The notes under the pieces are model-generated. The model was not told where the DNA came from. It ran no database searches and saw nothing but the letters and a program-made list of their open reading frames with translations. A program made the position numbers and the translations under genes. This document shows, one piece after another, positions 41,339 to 51,309 of a stretch of DNA of 52,401 nucleotides. Numbering within the stretch: the stretch's first letter is position 1; every line of letters begins with the position of its first letter. Origin of the DNA: Thioalkalivibrio sp. (GTDB lineage: Bacteria > Pseudomonadota > Gammaproteobacteria > Ectothiorhodospirales > Ectothiorhodospiraceae). Location of the stretch: assembly GCA_007692435.1 (NCBI GenBank), contig RECA01000083.1:1-52401 (forward strand), given 5' to 3'.

Positions 41339-43396
41339 TCAGCCGGAATCGCCCAGTGCCACACACAGCGCCCGCCGCAGCGCCCGGATCACGCCGGCGC
41401 GCCCGGACTCGCCGGCGCGTGCACACAGCCGCGGCCAGTCCTCCGATTCCGTGACCGCAGCCTGCAGCAGCACACGGTCTCCCGGTGACAACGCGTTCAG
41501 GGCGTCCGGCCGGCAATGCAGCCAGCGTCGCAACGCGGGCAGCGCTGGCTCGAAGGGGCGCTGGCTGCAGGCGAATGCCCGGACCTCCTCGTGGTCCGCC
41601 GCCGGGTCGGGCGCCGCCGGCGGCGGTAGCGAGCGCAGTACGGACCCGGCGACGTCCGGCTCCAGGGTCCGCAGCGGTCCGGCCCGCCAGACCGGCCAGT
41701 CACGCGCGACCGTGGCGCGCACCAGCGCGATCTCCGTGCGCGCGTCCGGCTGCAGCGGCCTCAGGACCACGGCCGAGTGCAGGCCGCTGATCCCCTCGCG
41801 GCGAAAGCCCACCCGCAGCGGCGGGTAACCGGCGGCTTCCCAGAAGGCGAGGAGCTCGGCGTCCGCACCGAAGCTGGCGCCAAGCAGTGCGAAACCGCGG
41901 CGCCGGCCATGGCGCTCGGCGGCACGCAGCATCCGGCGCCCGATGCCCCTGCGTTGCAGCCGCGGATGCACCGCGATCCGCACGATCCGCAGGGCCGTTC
42001 GGCCTGCAGCCCGGAACCCCCCGTGGGCCGCCAGCACCGCAGGCAGAAAGCGCCCCGCCGGCCGCCGCTCGCCGGCCCACACCGAGCGGGCCAGGCCCGG
42101 CTCCAGCCCCGGCTCCGCCAGGAGCAGCACCACGCCGACAAGGACCTGACCGGACCCGCGCAGGAGACCGATCGACAGGGCGGGGTCGTCGAGCCACCGC
42201 CTGAGGTCGGACGGACGCGTGCGGTAGTGGGCATCGGACAGCAGACCGACAACCGCCGCGAGCCCGGTCTCGTCGCGCGCGAGCCGTTCCCCGCAGACCC
42301 AGTGCACCCGTCGTCCGGCAACCACGTCGGCGCCCCCGGCCCCGTCCGCCAGGGCCGGCACCTCCGCATCGAGCAGGAAGAGCCGGTTGATCCAGTCCTC
42401 GAGCGGGTCGCCGGCGGCCCAGCGCACGGGTTCCCGCAGTCGCAGCTCCTGCAGCGGGTGCCCGCGGCGGCGCAGCGCCCTCAGAAAGCGCAGCCGAAAG
42501 CCGCGTCCGCTGCCCTCGAAACCGGCAGTGGTCGTCGAGAAGACGGTTCGGGACGCGCGCCCGGCCAGCGCCATCAGCACGTGGACCGGGAGCGCCGCCG
42601 CCTCGTCCACGATCAGCACACCCGGCCGGATGGCCCCCGTCAGCAGCGGGTCGGGTGCGGTGTAGACGCCGGCTTGCGGAGCCCGTGCATCGGTTTCGGA
42701 GCCAGGATCCAGCACGCGCAGCAGGGGCTCGATGGATGCGGGGCTGTACGCGGTGACCCGAACCTCCGTTACGCCTTCCGCGCGCCAGCGGCGGACCAGT
42801 GCGCCGAGCAGCGTGGATTTGCCGCGCCCGCGCGGTGCGGTGAGCACGAAGGTCAGCGGTCCCGGGTGCGCCGGCAACGCCAGCATCGTGCTGAACACGC
42901 GCCTCTGGCCGGCACTCAGCCGGAGCCGCCCCTCGGGCCGCACGGCCTGAGGCGCGGGCAGCGCGGATCCGGGGTCCGCGCGGCGCACGGCCGGCTCCAT
43001 CAGGAAGCGCCGAAACCGCTCGGCGAACGGACCGGAACCGGCCCGCGCCACGAGCAGCAGCAGGACGCCGCCGCCGCGCACAAGGCCCGCGGCGATCGCG
43101 AGGGCATCCGGGTGGAGGTCGGCGCCAGCCTCGAAGACCAGGGCGTCGTACTCCCGGCCGAGCCAGTGCGCCGCCTGTGCCGGGCGGATCGCCGGCACGC
43201 CCGGCGGTACGTCATCACCCAGCCAGGCGACACTGGACCCCTCCGCCAGCCCCGTTATCCAGCCGGATACCCGTTCACGTGTCTCGGCACTGTCGGGCAC
43301 TGCGAGGAGTTGCCGGGTGCAGGCGGACTTTGGAGGGATCGGGGGCATGACCATCGATGGTACCGCCTCGCGCCGAAGGCCACCGGTCATGGACAC
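41339..43396 (-). CDS. tmcA: tRNA(Met) cytidine acetyltransferase TmcA
   Basis: RGRGKSTLLGALVRRW, VLIVDEAAALPVHVL, FSTTTAGFEGSGRGFRLRF, GNAT domain HPRLQRRGIGRRML. Start may be about 43354. Confidence 0.93.
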   Translation of the reverse strand: MSMTGGLRREAVPSMVMPPIPPKSACTRQLLAVPDSAETRERVSGWITGLAEGSSVAWLGDDVPPGVPAIRPAQAAHWLGREYDALVFEAGADLHPDALAIAAGLVRGGGVLLLLVARAGSGPFAERFRRFLMEPAVRRADPGSALPAPQAVRPEGRLRLSAGQRRVFSTMLALPAHPGPLTFVLTAPRGRGKSTLLGALVRRWRAEGVTEVRVTAYSPASIEPLLRVLDPGSETDARAPQAGVYTAPDPLLTGAIRPGVLIVDEAAALPVHVLMALAGRASRTVFSTTTAGFEGSGRGFRLRFLRALRRRGHPLQELRLREPVRWAAGDPLEDWINRLFLLDAEVPALADGAGGADVVAGRRVHWVCGERLARDETGLAAVVGLLSDAHYRTRPSDLRRWLDDPALSIGLLRGSGQVLVGVVLLLAEPGLEPGLARSVWAGERRPAGRFLPAVLAAHGGFRAAGRTALRIVRIAVHPRLQRRGIGRRMLRAAERHGRRRGFALLGASFGADAELLAFWEAAGYPPLRVGFRREGISGLHSAVVLRPLQPDARTEIALVRATVARDWPVWRAGPLRTLEPDVAGSVLRSLPPPAAPDPAADHEEVRAFACSQRPFEPALPALRRWLHCRPDALNALSPGDRVLLQAAVTESEDWPRLCARAGESGRAGVIRALRRALCVALGDSG

Positions 43397-43513
43397 CGGG
43401 GTTGCCTCCGCGCATGTCGGTCACTGCGCGAACAGCTCCGGGGAGCGCCCTGCAACACGCGGTCTTCCCCTTCATCTCCTTGTAATGTATGGCTGCGTGA
43501 AACAAAAGGATCA

Positions 43514-43543
43514 TTGGCTTTCTTGCGACACGAGGCGTATAGT
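43514..43543 (+). promoter_or_regulatory. putative sigma70 promoter for csp gene
   Basis: TTGGCT-N18-TATAGT, predicting a leader of about 110 nt. Confidence 0.4.
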
Positions 43544-43660
43544 CGGGCGCGTGAGAGGCTCAGCAGTGGCCTGTCCGGGTGTATGCTGGTCAAACAGTCA
43601 CCCCGGTGATCCGCCAACATCGGGTCGCTCACTTTTGCTTATGTCTATGTAACGAGGTTG

Positions 43661-43870
43661 ATGGTTGTGAATACTGGTGTAGTGAAGTGGTTCAATGAGA
43701 GCAAGGGGTTCGGGTTCATCACTCCCGATGATGGCGGCAAGGATGTGTTCGTGCACTTCTCCGCGATCGACGGAAGTGGTTTCAAGACCTTGGCTGAAGG
43801 TCAGAAGGTCTCTTTCGAGATTCAGCAGACCCCGAAGGGGCTCGCCGCCGGTGCGGTGAAGCCCATCTAA
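43661..43870 (+). CDS. cold-shock domain protein (CspA family)
   Basis: [69 protein letters not shown]. Confidence 0.97.
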   Translation: MVVNTGVVKWFNESKGFGFITPDDGGKDVFVHFSAIDGSGFKTLAEGQKVSFEIQQTPKGLAAGAVKPI

Positions 43871-43908
43871 CGGTGCTCTGCCCGCGTCGGGGCCCCCCGC
43901 GTGGATCC

Positions 43909-43934
43909 GCCGCCCTCCGGGGCGGCTTTTTTTT
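43909..43934 (+). terminator. intrinsic terminator of csp gene
   Basis: GCCGCCC-TCCG-GGGCGGC-TTTTTTTT. Confidence 0.93.
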
Positions 43935-43984
43935 GCGTGAACCTCACGGCCAACCTTCCCGCCCGACCACAAGAAGCGCAGAAG

Positions 43985-44100
43985 CGTAGGGCGGAAGAGG
44001 CCGAAGGCCGTCATCCGCCATCCGGCGCCGTGGGTTGCCGCAGGCTCCAGGACATTGCGGCCGCCGCGTGGCGGATGACGCTGCGCTCTTCCGCCCTACG
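43985..44100. repeat. palindromic dispersed-type element with two nested perfect arm pairs
   Basis: CGTAGGGCGGAAGAG (43985-43999) / CTCTTCCGCCCTACG (44086-44100); inner GTCATCCGCCA (44010-44020) / TGGCGGATGAC (44069-44079). Confidence 0.85.
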
Positions 44101-44130
44101 GGCCGCCGAGGCGGACGGTGTGTTCTTCCA

Positions 44131-44169
44131 AACGAAAAGGCCGTGCCCCGGATCTCCCGGGGCACGGCC
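44131..44169 (-). terminator. intrinsic terminator of glnA
   Basis: Minus strand GGCCGTGCCCCGG-N5-CCGGGGCACGGCC-TTTTCGTT; 13-bp perfect stem. Confidence 0.9.
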
Positions 44170-44195
44170 GATGACACCCTGCTGCCAACGAAGGC

Positions 44196-45605
44196 TTACA
44201 GGCTGTAGTACATGTCGAACTCGACCGGATGCGTGGTCATGCGCAGCTGGGTCACATCGTCCATCTTCAGGCTGATGTAGGCGTCGATCATTTCGTCGGT
44301 GAAGACGCCGCCCGCGGTCAGGAAGGCACGATCCTTGTCGAGCTCGGCCAGCGCCTGGTCGAGCGCATTACAGACCTGCGGGATGTTCTTCTCTTCCTCG
44401 GGCGGAAGGTCGTAGAGGTTCTTGTCCATCGCGTCGCCCGGGTGGATCTTGTTCTGGATCCCGTCGATGCCGGCCATCAGCATCGCGGCGAAGGCCAGGT
44501 AGGGGTTCGCGGTGGAATCCGGGAACCGCACCTCGATCCGGCGCGCCTTCGGGCTCATCACGAAGGGGATGCGGATGGAGGCGGAGCGGTTGCGCGCCGA
44601 GTACGCGAGCATCACCGGCGCCTCGAAGCCCGGAACGAGCCGCTTGTAGCTGTTGGTGGAGGCGTTGGTGAAGGCATTCAGCGCCCGGGCATGCTTGATG
44701 ATGCCACCGATGTAGTACAGGGCGGTCTCGGACAGGCCGCCGTAGAGATCGCCGCTGAAGAGGTTGCTGCCATCCTTCGAGATCGACATGTGCACGTGCA
44801 TGCCGGAGCCGTTGTCCCCGACGATGGGCTTGGGCATGAAGGTCGCGGTCTTGCCGTGTGCGTGGGCCACGTTCTGGACCACGTACTTCAGGATCTGGAC
44901 CTCGTCCGCCTTGCGCGTCAGGGTCGCGGCACCGACGCCGATCTCGCACTGGCCGGCGGTCGCCACCTCGTGGTGATGCACCTCGGTGTGCAGGCCCATC
45001 TCGCTGAGGACCTCGCACATGCTGGAGCGGATGTCATGCAGGCTGTCCACCGGCGGGACGGGGAAGTAGCCGCCCTTCACGGTCGGGCGGTGCCCGATGT
45101 TGCCGTCCTCGTAGACCCGCTCGGAGTTCCAGGAGGCCTCCTGGGAATCCACACGGCAGTAGGAGCCGGACAGCGACGAACCCCACTTCACGTCGTCCAG
45201 CACGAAGAACTCGTTCTCCGGGCCAAAGAGGGCGCTGTCGGCGATGCCGGTCGACGCCATGTAGGCCTCGGCGCGCTGGGCGAGGGAGCGCGGGCAGCGG
45301 TCGTAGCCCTGCATCGTCGCCGGCTCGACCACGTCGCAGCGCAGGTTCAGCGTGAGATCCTCGAAGAAGGGATCCAGTACCGCGGACTCGGCATCCGGCA
45401 TCAGGATCATGTCCGATTCGTTGATCCCCTTCCAGCCGGAGATCGAGGAACCGTCGAACATCTTCCCGTCCTCGAAGGTGCCTTCGCTGATCTCGTGGGC
45501 CGGGACAGTGACGTGCTGTTCCTTGCCCTTGCTGTCGGTGAAACGGAAATCGATGAACTGGACTTCCTTTTCCTTGATGGTTTTCAGCACGTCGGCTGCG
45601 GACAT
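44196..45605 (-). CDS. glnA: type I glutamine synthetase
   Basis: [38 protein letters not shown]...GSGMHVHMS...[16 protein letters not shown]; 469 aa. Confidence 0.98.
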   Translation of the reverse strand: MSAADVLKTIKEKEVQFIDFRFTDSKGKEQHVTVPAHEISEGTFEDGKMFDGSSISGWKGINESDMILMPDAESAVLDPFFEDLTLNLRCDVVEPATMQGYDRCPRSLAQRAEAYMASTGIADSALFGPENEFFVLDDVKWGSSLSGSYCRVDSQEASWNSERVYEDGNIGHRPTVKGGYFPVPPVDSLHDIRSSMCEVLSEMGLHTEVHHHEVATAGQCEIGVGAATLTRKADEVQILKYVVQNVAHAHGKTATFMPKPIVGDNGSGMHVHMSISKDGSNLFSGDLYGGLSETALYYIGGIIKHARALNAFTNASTNSYKRLVPGFEAPVMLAYSARNRSASIRIPFVMSPKARRIEVRFPDSTANPYLAFAAMLMAGIDGIQNKIHPGDAMDKNLYDLPPEEEKNIPQVCNALDQALAELDKDRAFLTAGGVFTDEMIDAYISLKMDDVTQLRMTTHPVEFDMYYSL

Positions 45606-45710
45606 GTAGACTCTCCTTTTAGTTGATTTGAACTGGGTTCACAGGGATCCATGCGCGCCGTCTCTCCGGAGTCCGGTCGAGCCGGCGCGCGTCATTACGC
45701 GGAGGTCACA

Positions 45711-45726
45711 AGCAGGGTTTGTGCCA
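45711..45726 (-). promoter_or_regulatory. putative sigma54 -24/-12 promoter of glnA
   Basis: Minus strand TGGCACAAACCCTGCT: GG-N10-GC spacing as in sigma54 promoters. Confidence 0.82.
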
Positions 45727-45799
45727 GCGTCATCGGGACACCGGATTGCCCCTTCCGCAGACCCCCTGATCGCTTTTGCCCTCATATCGCGCGCAGATT

Positions 45800-45814
45800 G
45801 CACTATTTCGGTGC
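45800..45814 (-). promoter_or_regulatory. putative NtrC (GlnG) enhancer site, proximal
   Basis: GCAC-TATTTCG-GTGC dyad; contains the CDF stop codon (45803-45805). Confidence 0.78.
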
Positions 45815-47026
45815 GGATTGCGATACCGTCTGCGCATTTCTGGTGCGCGCCCGAAACACGATCAGCACCTCCCCCAGTTGACCCTCGAGGCCCGGGTTCG
45901 CGCGCACCCGCTCGGCCAGCTCCACCGCGCGCTCGTTGAGAGCGGTACCGCTGGCGCTGTCCTCGAGACGCAGGGTGATGGTGACGTGCACCCGCCCCCC
46001 GAGATAGTGCAGGCCCACCTGCTCGACCAGCGCGAGCTCCGGCAACCCCTCCCATGCCTGGCGTATGTGCGCCGTGATCACGGGCCGCAGCGGCAGCCCG
46101 ACGCTGCGCACCTGGTCCTCGTCGTTCTCCGGATCCACGTGCACGGTCACGTCCCGCAGCGTGCCCATGCGGTCCCGGATCGCACGGTAGACCTCGTCGG
46201 CGATCTGGTGCCCCTCCGACACGGAGATCCTTGGCGCCACCTGGATGTGCACGTCCGCCGCAGCCTCGTTCCCCAGCTTGCGGGTCCGCAGCATGTGTGC
46301 GTCCTTGACCCCCGGCACGCCATTGATGGCCTGCTGGATCACGTCGACCTTCTCCGGCTCCAGCGCGGTGTCGATCAGCTCAGCGGCACTCCTGAACATC
46401 AGCTGCCACGCCATGTGCAGGATGAACAGGGCCACCACCAGTGCCGCCAGGGCATCCAGCCACGGCCAGCCGAGCACGGCACCGCCAATGCCGACGAAGA
46501 CGACCACCGACGAGATCGCGTCGGTGCGATGGTGCCAGGCATTCGCCTGCAGCATCGGCGACTGGATGCGCCGCGCCGCACGAACGGTGTACTGGTAGAG
46601 CCCCTCCTTGCCCACCAGCGTGAGCGCCGCGAAGATCAGCGCGGCCGGAGCGGGGCCGGTCAGCGTCTCCCAGGCCAGCAGCCGCTGCCCGGCAGTCCAG
46701 GCGATGCCCACCGCCGCGAAGGCCAGCAGCAGGCCGACCACGATGGTGGCGAGGGTCTCGATGCGGCCATGGCCGTAGGGATGGTCCCGGTCGGGCGACG
46801 CCGAGGCCTTGCCCGCGGCGAACAGCACCACGCTGTCGCTGATCAGGTCCGACAGGGTGTGGACACCGTCGGCGATCAGCGCCTGGGACTGGAACAGCCA
46901 GCCCGTGACGATCTGCGTCGTCGCCAGCAGCGAGTTCACCACGGCGGCGAGCAGGGTCGCCGCACGCGTGGCGCGGTAGCGCTCCTCGCGTGACGGCAGG
47001 GGTTCGCTTGTGGAGACCGTGCTCAC
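45803..47026 (-). CDS. cation diffusion facilitator family transporter with extended C-terminus
   Basis: TGWLFQSQALIADGVHTLSDLISDSVVLFA, DHPYGHGRIETLATIVVG, NAWHHRTDAISSVVV, C-terminal DVHIQVAPRISVSEGHQIADEV. Confidence 0.94.
   Translation of the reverse strand: MSTVSTSEPLPSREERYRATRAATLLAAVVNSLLATTQIVTGWLFQSQALIADGVHTLSDLISDSVVLFAAGKASASPDRDHPYGHGRIETLATIVVGLLLAFAAVGIAWTAGQRLLAWETLTGPAPAALIFAALTLVGKEGLYQYTVRAARRIQSPMLQANAWHHRTDAISSVVVFVGIGGAVLGWPWLDALAALVVALFILHMAWQLMFRSAAELIDTALEPEKVDVIQQAINGVPGVKDAHMLRTRKLGNEAAADVHIQVAPRISVSEGHQIADEVYRAIRDRMGTLRDVTVHVDPENDEDQVRSVGLPLRPVITAHIRQAWEGLPELALVEQVGLHYLGGRVHVTITLRLEDSASGTALNERAVELAERVRANPGLEGQLGEVLIVFRARTRNAQTVSQSAPK
45832..45846 (-). promoter_or_regulatory. 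putative NtrC (GlnG) enhancer site, distal
   Basis: GCGC-ATTTCTG-GTGC, centred 32 bp from the proximal site. Confidence 0.68.
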
Positions 47027-47100
47027 GGGTTATCCTCAGAAATAGGAATGCGTCGCATTATCTTTTTAACGTCCCGGGCACGGGCCGGCTGGAGTCGCGC

Positions 47101-47382
47101 ATGCTCGTTCTCGACGTCGACCACGATTCGCCCCCCGTTTCGCTGCGCATTGTAGACCCGGCCTCCGGCTGCGTGGTGGCGGAGTGGCATGGCTCCGCCT
47201 GCCGGCGCGTCCTTGCCGCAACGGATCTCACGCCCGACGGGCTGCGCGCGACCCCTCCCGGCGACGCGCAGCGCCCGGCGATCCGCCGCCTGTTGCTGGA
47301 GGCATTGGTAACCGACTTCATCACCGGTTTGCAGCCAACCCCACAATCCGCGCAGATCCTGCCGTTCCGCGCAGCGCGATGA
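47101..47382 (+). CDS. small hypothetical protein (93 aa)
   Basis: MLVLDVDHDSPPVSLRIVDPASGCVVAEWHGSACRRVLAATDLTPDGLRATPPGDAQRPAIRRLLLEALVTDFITG; divergent from the CDF gene. Confidence 0.55.
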   Translation: MLVLDVDHDSPPVSLRIVDPASGCVVAEWHGSACRRVLAATDLTPDGLRATPPGDAQRPAIRRLLLEALVTDFITGLQPTPQSAQILPFRAAR

Positions 47383-47490
47383 GGCCACGGGTCCGCCCTG
47401 AAGTTCGGGGCAGGCCCGCGCGCACGAGAGTGGCCGCACACCTGCCCTGCCCGGTATACTCCCGGGTTTTCCCTGCAATTCAGGCACATC

Positions 47491-48405
47491 ATGCAGCAGT
47501 CCCGGGTAAGCTTTCAGGATCTCATCAGGCAGTTGCAGGAGTACTGGGCGCGTCAGGGCTGCGTACTGCTCCAGCCCTACGACATGGAAATGGGGGCCGG
47601 CACCTTTCATCCCGCGACCTTCCTGCGTTCGATCGGTCCGGAACCGTGGCGCAGCGCCTACGTGCAGCCATCGCGACGGCCGACCGACGGGCGCTACGGA
47701 GACAATCCGAACCGGCTGCAGCACTATTACCAGTTCCAGGTGCTGCTGAAACCCTCGCCGCCGGACATCCAGGATCTGTACCTCGGCTCGCTGCAGGCAC
47801 TGGGCTTCGACCCGACCGTGCACGACATCCGGTTCGTCGAGGACGACTGGGAGTCCCCGACCCTGGGCGCGTGGGGGCTGGGCTGGGAGGTCTGGCTGAA
47901 CGGCATGGAGGTGACCCAGTTCACCTATTTCCAGCAGGTGGGCGGAATCGACTGCCGGCCCGTGTCCGGTGAGATCACCTACGGCCTGGAACGGCTGGCG
48001 ATGTACCTGCAGGGGGTGGAGAGCGTCTTCGACCTGGTCTGGACCGAGGCCCCCGACGGCACCGTGGTCACCTATGGCGACGTGTATCACCAGAACGAGG
48101 TCGAGCAGTCCACCTACAACTTCGAGGAGGCCGATCGCGACGCGCTGTTCGCGGCCTTCGACCAGCACGCCTCCGAGAGCGAACGCCTGATCGGGCTCGG
48201 GCTGCCCCTGCCCGCGTACGAACAGGTGCTGCGCGCCTCGCACAGCTTCAACCTGCTCGATGCCCGCGGCGCGATCTCCGTGACCGAGCGGCAGCGCTAC
48301 ATCCTGCGCGTGCGCGAACTGGCCCGGGCGGTGGCGGCGGCCTACTACGAGAGCCGCGAAAGGCTGGGCTTCCCGATGCTCGCAGATGCCGGACGGGCTG
48401 CCTGA
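47491..48405 (+). CDS. glyQ: glycyl-tRNA synthetase alpha subunit
   Basis: [47 protein letters not shown]. Confidence 0.98.
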   Translation: MQQSRVSFQDLIRQLQEYWARQGCVLLQPYDMEMGAGTFHPATFLRSIGPEPWRSAYVQPSRRPTDGRYGDNPNRLQHYYQFQVLLKPSPPDIQDLYLGSLQALGFDPTVHDIRFVEDDWESPTLGAWGLGWEVWLNGMEVTQFTYFQQVGGIDCRPVSGEITYGLERLAMYLQGVESVFDLVWTEAPDGTVVTYGDVYHQNEVEQSTYNFEEADRDALFAAFDQHASESERLIGLGLPLPAYEQVLRASHSFNLLDARGAISVTERQRYILRVRELARAVAAAYYESRERLGFPMLADAGRAA

Positions 48406-48471
48406 GCCGCCGGTCCGGTCCACCCACCCCCACTCCGGGCCCCGCACCGGCGGCGCCTTCTGGAAACCGTA

Positions 48472-50553
48472 ATGGAAGACCTGCACCCGCTCCTGATCGA
48501 ACTCGGCATGGAGGAACTGCCCCCGAGGGCGCTTCCGGCGCTGCGCGACGCGCTGCAGGCCGAGTGCCTGCGCCGCCTTGGCGATGCCGGCATCCAGCCC
48601 GGCGACGTGACCGCCTTCGCGACGCCGCGACGGCTCGCACTGCTGCTGGACGGGATCCCCTCCCGGCAGCCTGACCAGGTCCAGGAGCGCAGGGGACCGG
48701 CGGTCACCGCGGCCTTCGACACCGCCGGCGCGCCCACCCGCGCCGCGGAGGGCTTCGCAAGGTCCTGCGGCGTCGCGGTCGAGGATCTCCAGCGGGAGAA
48801 CACCGACAAGGGCGAGTACCTCGTCCATCGCGAGACCCGTGCCGGCGCGACGCTGGAGCAGTTGCTGCCCGGGATCCTCGCCGCGAGCCTCGCCGCCCTG
48901 CCCACCCCGAAGCGAATGCGCTGGGGTTCGGGCGAGGCCGAGTTCGTGCGTCCGGTGCACTGGCTGGTGGCGCTGCACGGGGAGCGGGTCGTCGATATCG
49001 AGGTGCTGGGACTGCACGCCGGACGGGAGACGCGTGGGCACCGGTTCCACTGCCCGCAGCCGCTGGAGCTGCTGCACGCCGGGGACTACGCGCGGCGGCT
49101 CGAGCAGGACGGCATGGTGATGCCCTCCTTCGAGGCGCGGCGCGAGTCCATTGCCCGTCAGATTGCAGCCGAGGCCGGGGCGGCAGGGGGACGAGCGCTG
49201 ATCGAACCCGACCTGCTGGACGAGGTGACCGCGCTGGTCGAATGGCCCGTCGCGCTGACCGGCAGCTTCGATGCACGCTTCCTGGACGTTCCCCAGGAGG
49301 CGCTGATCTCGACCATGCAGGACAACCAGAAATACTTTCCGCTGGTCGACGACTCCGGACGCATGCTGCCCCGCTTCATCGTGATCAGCAACATCCGCTC
49401 GCGCTACCCGGAGGCGGTGCGCAACGGCAACGAGCGCGTGTTGCGCCCGCGCTTCGCCGATGCCGAGTTCTTCTGGGAGCAGGATCGCCGCGACACCCTG
49501 GCCAGCCGGGAGTCCTGGCTCGCCACCGTCGTGTTCGAGCGCCGCCTGGGCACGCTGGCCGACAAGTCGGCGCGGCTCGCGCTGCTGATGGAGTCCCTGT
49601 CGGCGCCGCTGGGGCTCGATCCCGCAGTGGCCCGGCGCGCCGCGCAGCTGGCCAAGTGCGACCTCGGCACCCGCATGGTCTTCGAGTTTCCCGAACTGCA
49701 GGGCACGATGGGCCGCTACTACGCGCTGCACGACGGCGAGCCGGAGGCGCTGGCCGCGGCGCTGGAGCAGCACTACTGGCCCCGGCATGCGGGCGCGGCA
49801 CTGCCCGAGGGCCCGCTTGCGCAGGGCCTTGCGCTGGCGGACCGGCTCGACACGCTGGTCGGGATCTTCGCGATCGGCAAGGAACCCTCCGGCACCAAGG
49901 ACCCGTTCGCACTGCGCCGGGCGGCCCTCGGGCTGCTGCGCATCCTGGTGGAGCGGGAGCTGCCGCTGGCCATCACCCCGCTGCTCGAGAGCGCGGCCGC
50001 GGGCGTCGCGGCCCGGGTGCCCGACGCGGCCGCCGCGGTGCCAAGGGTGCGCGCCTACATCCTCGACCGGCTGCGCGGCTACCTGCTGGAGCAGGGCATG
50101 GCCCCGGAGGTCTTCGAGGCCGTCGCGGCGGCCGGCCCCGACGTGCCGCTGGACTTCGTGCAGCGTGCCCGCGCGGTCCAGCGGTTCCGGGAGCGGCCGG
50201 AGGCGGAATCCCTGGCCGCGGCGAACAAGCGCATCCGGAACCTGCTGCGCAAGGCGGAGGAGCCGGTGGGTGACCGCGTCGACGAGGACATGCTGCAGTC
50301 ACCGGCGGAGCAACTGCTGCTGGAGACGCTGCAGGCCCTGGAGCCGCGCGTCGCCGCCGCGGTGGAGAACGCGGACTACGTCGGCGCGATGGAGGATCTT
50401 GCCAGCCTGCGTGCGCCCGTGGATGCCTTCTTCAACGACGTGATGGTGATGGTCGACGATCCGGCCCTGCGCGCGAACCGGCTGGCGCTGCTGCGCCGCA
50501 TGGCCGGTCGCTTCGACTCGGTCGCCGACATTTCACGCCTGGCGACGGGCTAG
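48472..50553 (+). CDS. glyS: glycyl-tRNA synthetase beta subunit
   Basis: HPLLIELGMEELPPRALPALRDALQ...PKRMRWGSGEAEFVRPVHWLVALHG...DPFALRRAALGLLRIL; follows glyQ. Confidence 0.98.
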   Translation: MEDLHPLLIELGMEELPPRALPALRDALQAECLRRLGDAGIQPGDVTAFATPRRLALLLDGIPSRQPDQVQERRGPAVTAAFDTAGAPTRAAEGFARSCGVAVEDLQRENTDKGEYLVHRETRAGATLEQLLPGILAASLAALPTPKRMRWGSGEAEFVRPVHWLVALHGERVVDIEVLGLHAGRETRGHRFHCPQPLELLHAGDYARRLEQDGMVMPSFEARRESIARQIAAEAGAAGGRALIEPDLLDEVTALVEWPVALTGSFDARFLDVPQEALISTMQDNQKYFPLVDDSGRMLPRFIVISNIRSRYPEAVRNGNERVLRPRFADAEFFWEQDRRDTLASRESWLATVVFERRLGTLADKSARLALLMESLSAPLGLDPAVARRAAQLAKCDLGTRMVFEFPELQGTMGRYYALHDGEPEALAAALEQHYWPRHAGAALPEGPLAQGLALADRLDTLVGIFAIGKEPSGTKDPFALRRAALGLLRILVERELPLAITPLLESAAAGVAARVPDAAAAVPRVRAYILDRLRGYLLEQGMAPEVFEAVAAAGPDVPLDFVQRARAVQRFRERPEAESLAAANKRIRNLLRKAEEPVGDRVDEDMLQSPAEQLLLETLQALEPRVAAAVENADYVGAMEDLASLRAPVDAFFNDVMVMVDDPALRANRLALLRRMAGRFDSVADISRLATG

Positions 50554-50559
50554 CGGGCC

Positions 50560-51294
50560 ATGCTGCTCAGACTGCGTGCGCTGGCATTCTGGCTGGGCTT
50601 CGCGGGCTCCGCGGTCTTCTTCGGGCTGCTCGCGCCCCTGGTGCTGCCGTTCGGCTGGCACGGCCGCTACCGCGTGCTGTCGCAGTGGACCCGGTTCAGC
50701 GTCTGGTGGCTGGGCGTGACCTGTGGCCTGCGCCACCGCGTGCAGGGGGCCGGGCACCTGCAGCAGCCGCAGGCAGCAATCGTGATGTGCAAGCACCAGT
50801 CCGCGTGGGAGACCATTGCGCTGCAGCAGATCCTGCCGCCGCAGGTCTGGGTGCTGAAGCGGGAACTGATGTGGATTCCCTTCTTCGGCTGGGCGATCGG
50901 CATGGTCGATCCGGTGCCCGTGGACCGCAAGGCGGGCCGGCGTGCGCTCGAGAAGCTGGTGGAGGCCGGCATGGACCGGCTGGGCCGTGGCCTGTGGGTG
51001 GTCGTGTTCCCCGAGGGCACGCGCGTCCCCCCCGGCGAGCGCGGCCGCTACCGCATCGGGGGCGCGGTGCTGGCCGCGCGCAGCGGGTACCCGGTGATCC
51101 CGGTCGCGCACAACAGCGGGAGCTTCTGGCCGCGGAACCGCCTGGTGAAACACCCGGGGGTGATCGATGTCGTGGTTGGGACACCGATCCAGACACGCGG
51201 CCGCAAGCCCGAGGAGATCCTGGCCGAGGCGGAGCACTGGATCGAGACCGAGGTGGCGCGGCTGGAGGGTCGCGCTCCGCCGGCTCTGCCCTAG
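50560..51294 (+). CDS. 1-acyl-sn-glycerol-3-phosphate acyltransferase (PlsC-like)
   Basis: VMCKHQSAWETIALQ (acyltransferase motif; K-H-Q-S variant of NHxxxxD-type), FPEGTRVPPGERGRY, PVIPVAHNSG. Confidence 0.9.
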   Translation: MLLRLRALAFWLGFAGSAVFFGLLAPLVLPFGWHGRYRVLSQWTRFSVWWLGVTCGLRHRVQGAGHLQQPQAAIVMCKHQSAWETIALQQILPPQVWVLKRELMWIPFFGWAIGMVDPVPVDRKAGRRALEKLVEAGMDRLGRGLWVVVFPEGTRVPPGERGRYRIGGAVLAARSGYPVIPVAHNSGSFWPRNRLVKHPGVIDVVVGTPIQTRGRKPEEILAEAEHWIETEVARLEGRAPPALP

Positions 51295-51309
51295 TGGGGC
51301 TACGGGACG

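Noticed and set aside
38809-41364. 851-aa minus-strand ORF antisense to uup/MFS
   Set aside because: Antisense shadow; both plus-strand genes have strong family motifs.
47023-49788. 921-aa minus-strand ORF antisense to glyQS
   Set aside because: Largest shadow ORF; glyQ and glyS are unambiguous on +.
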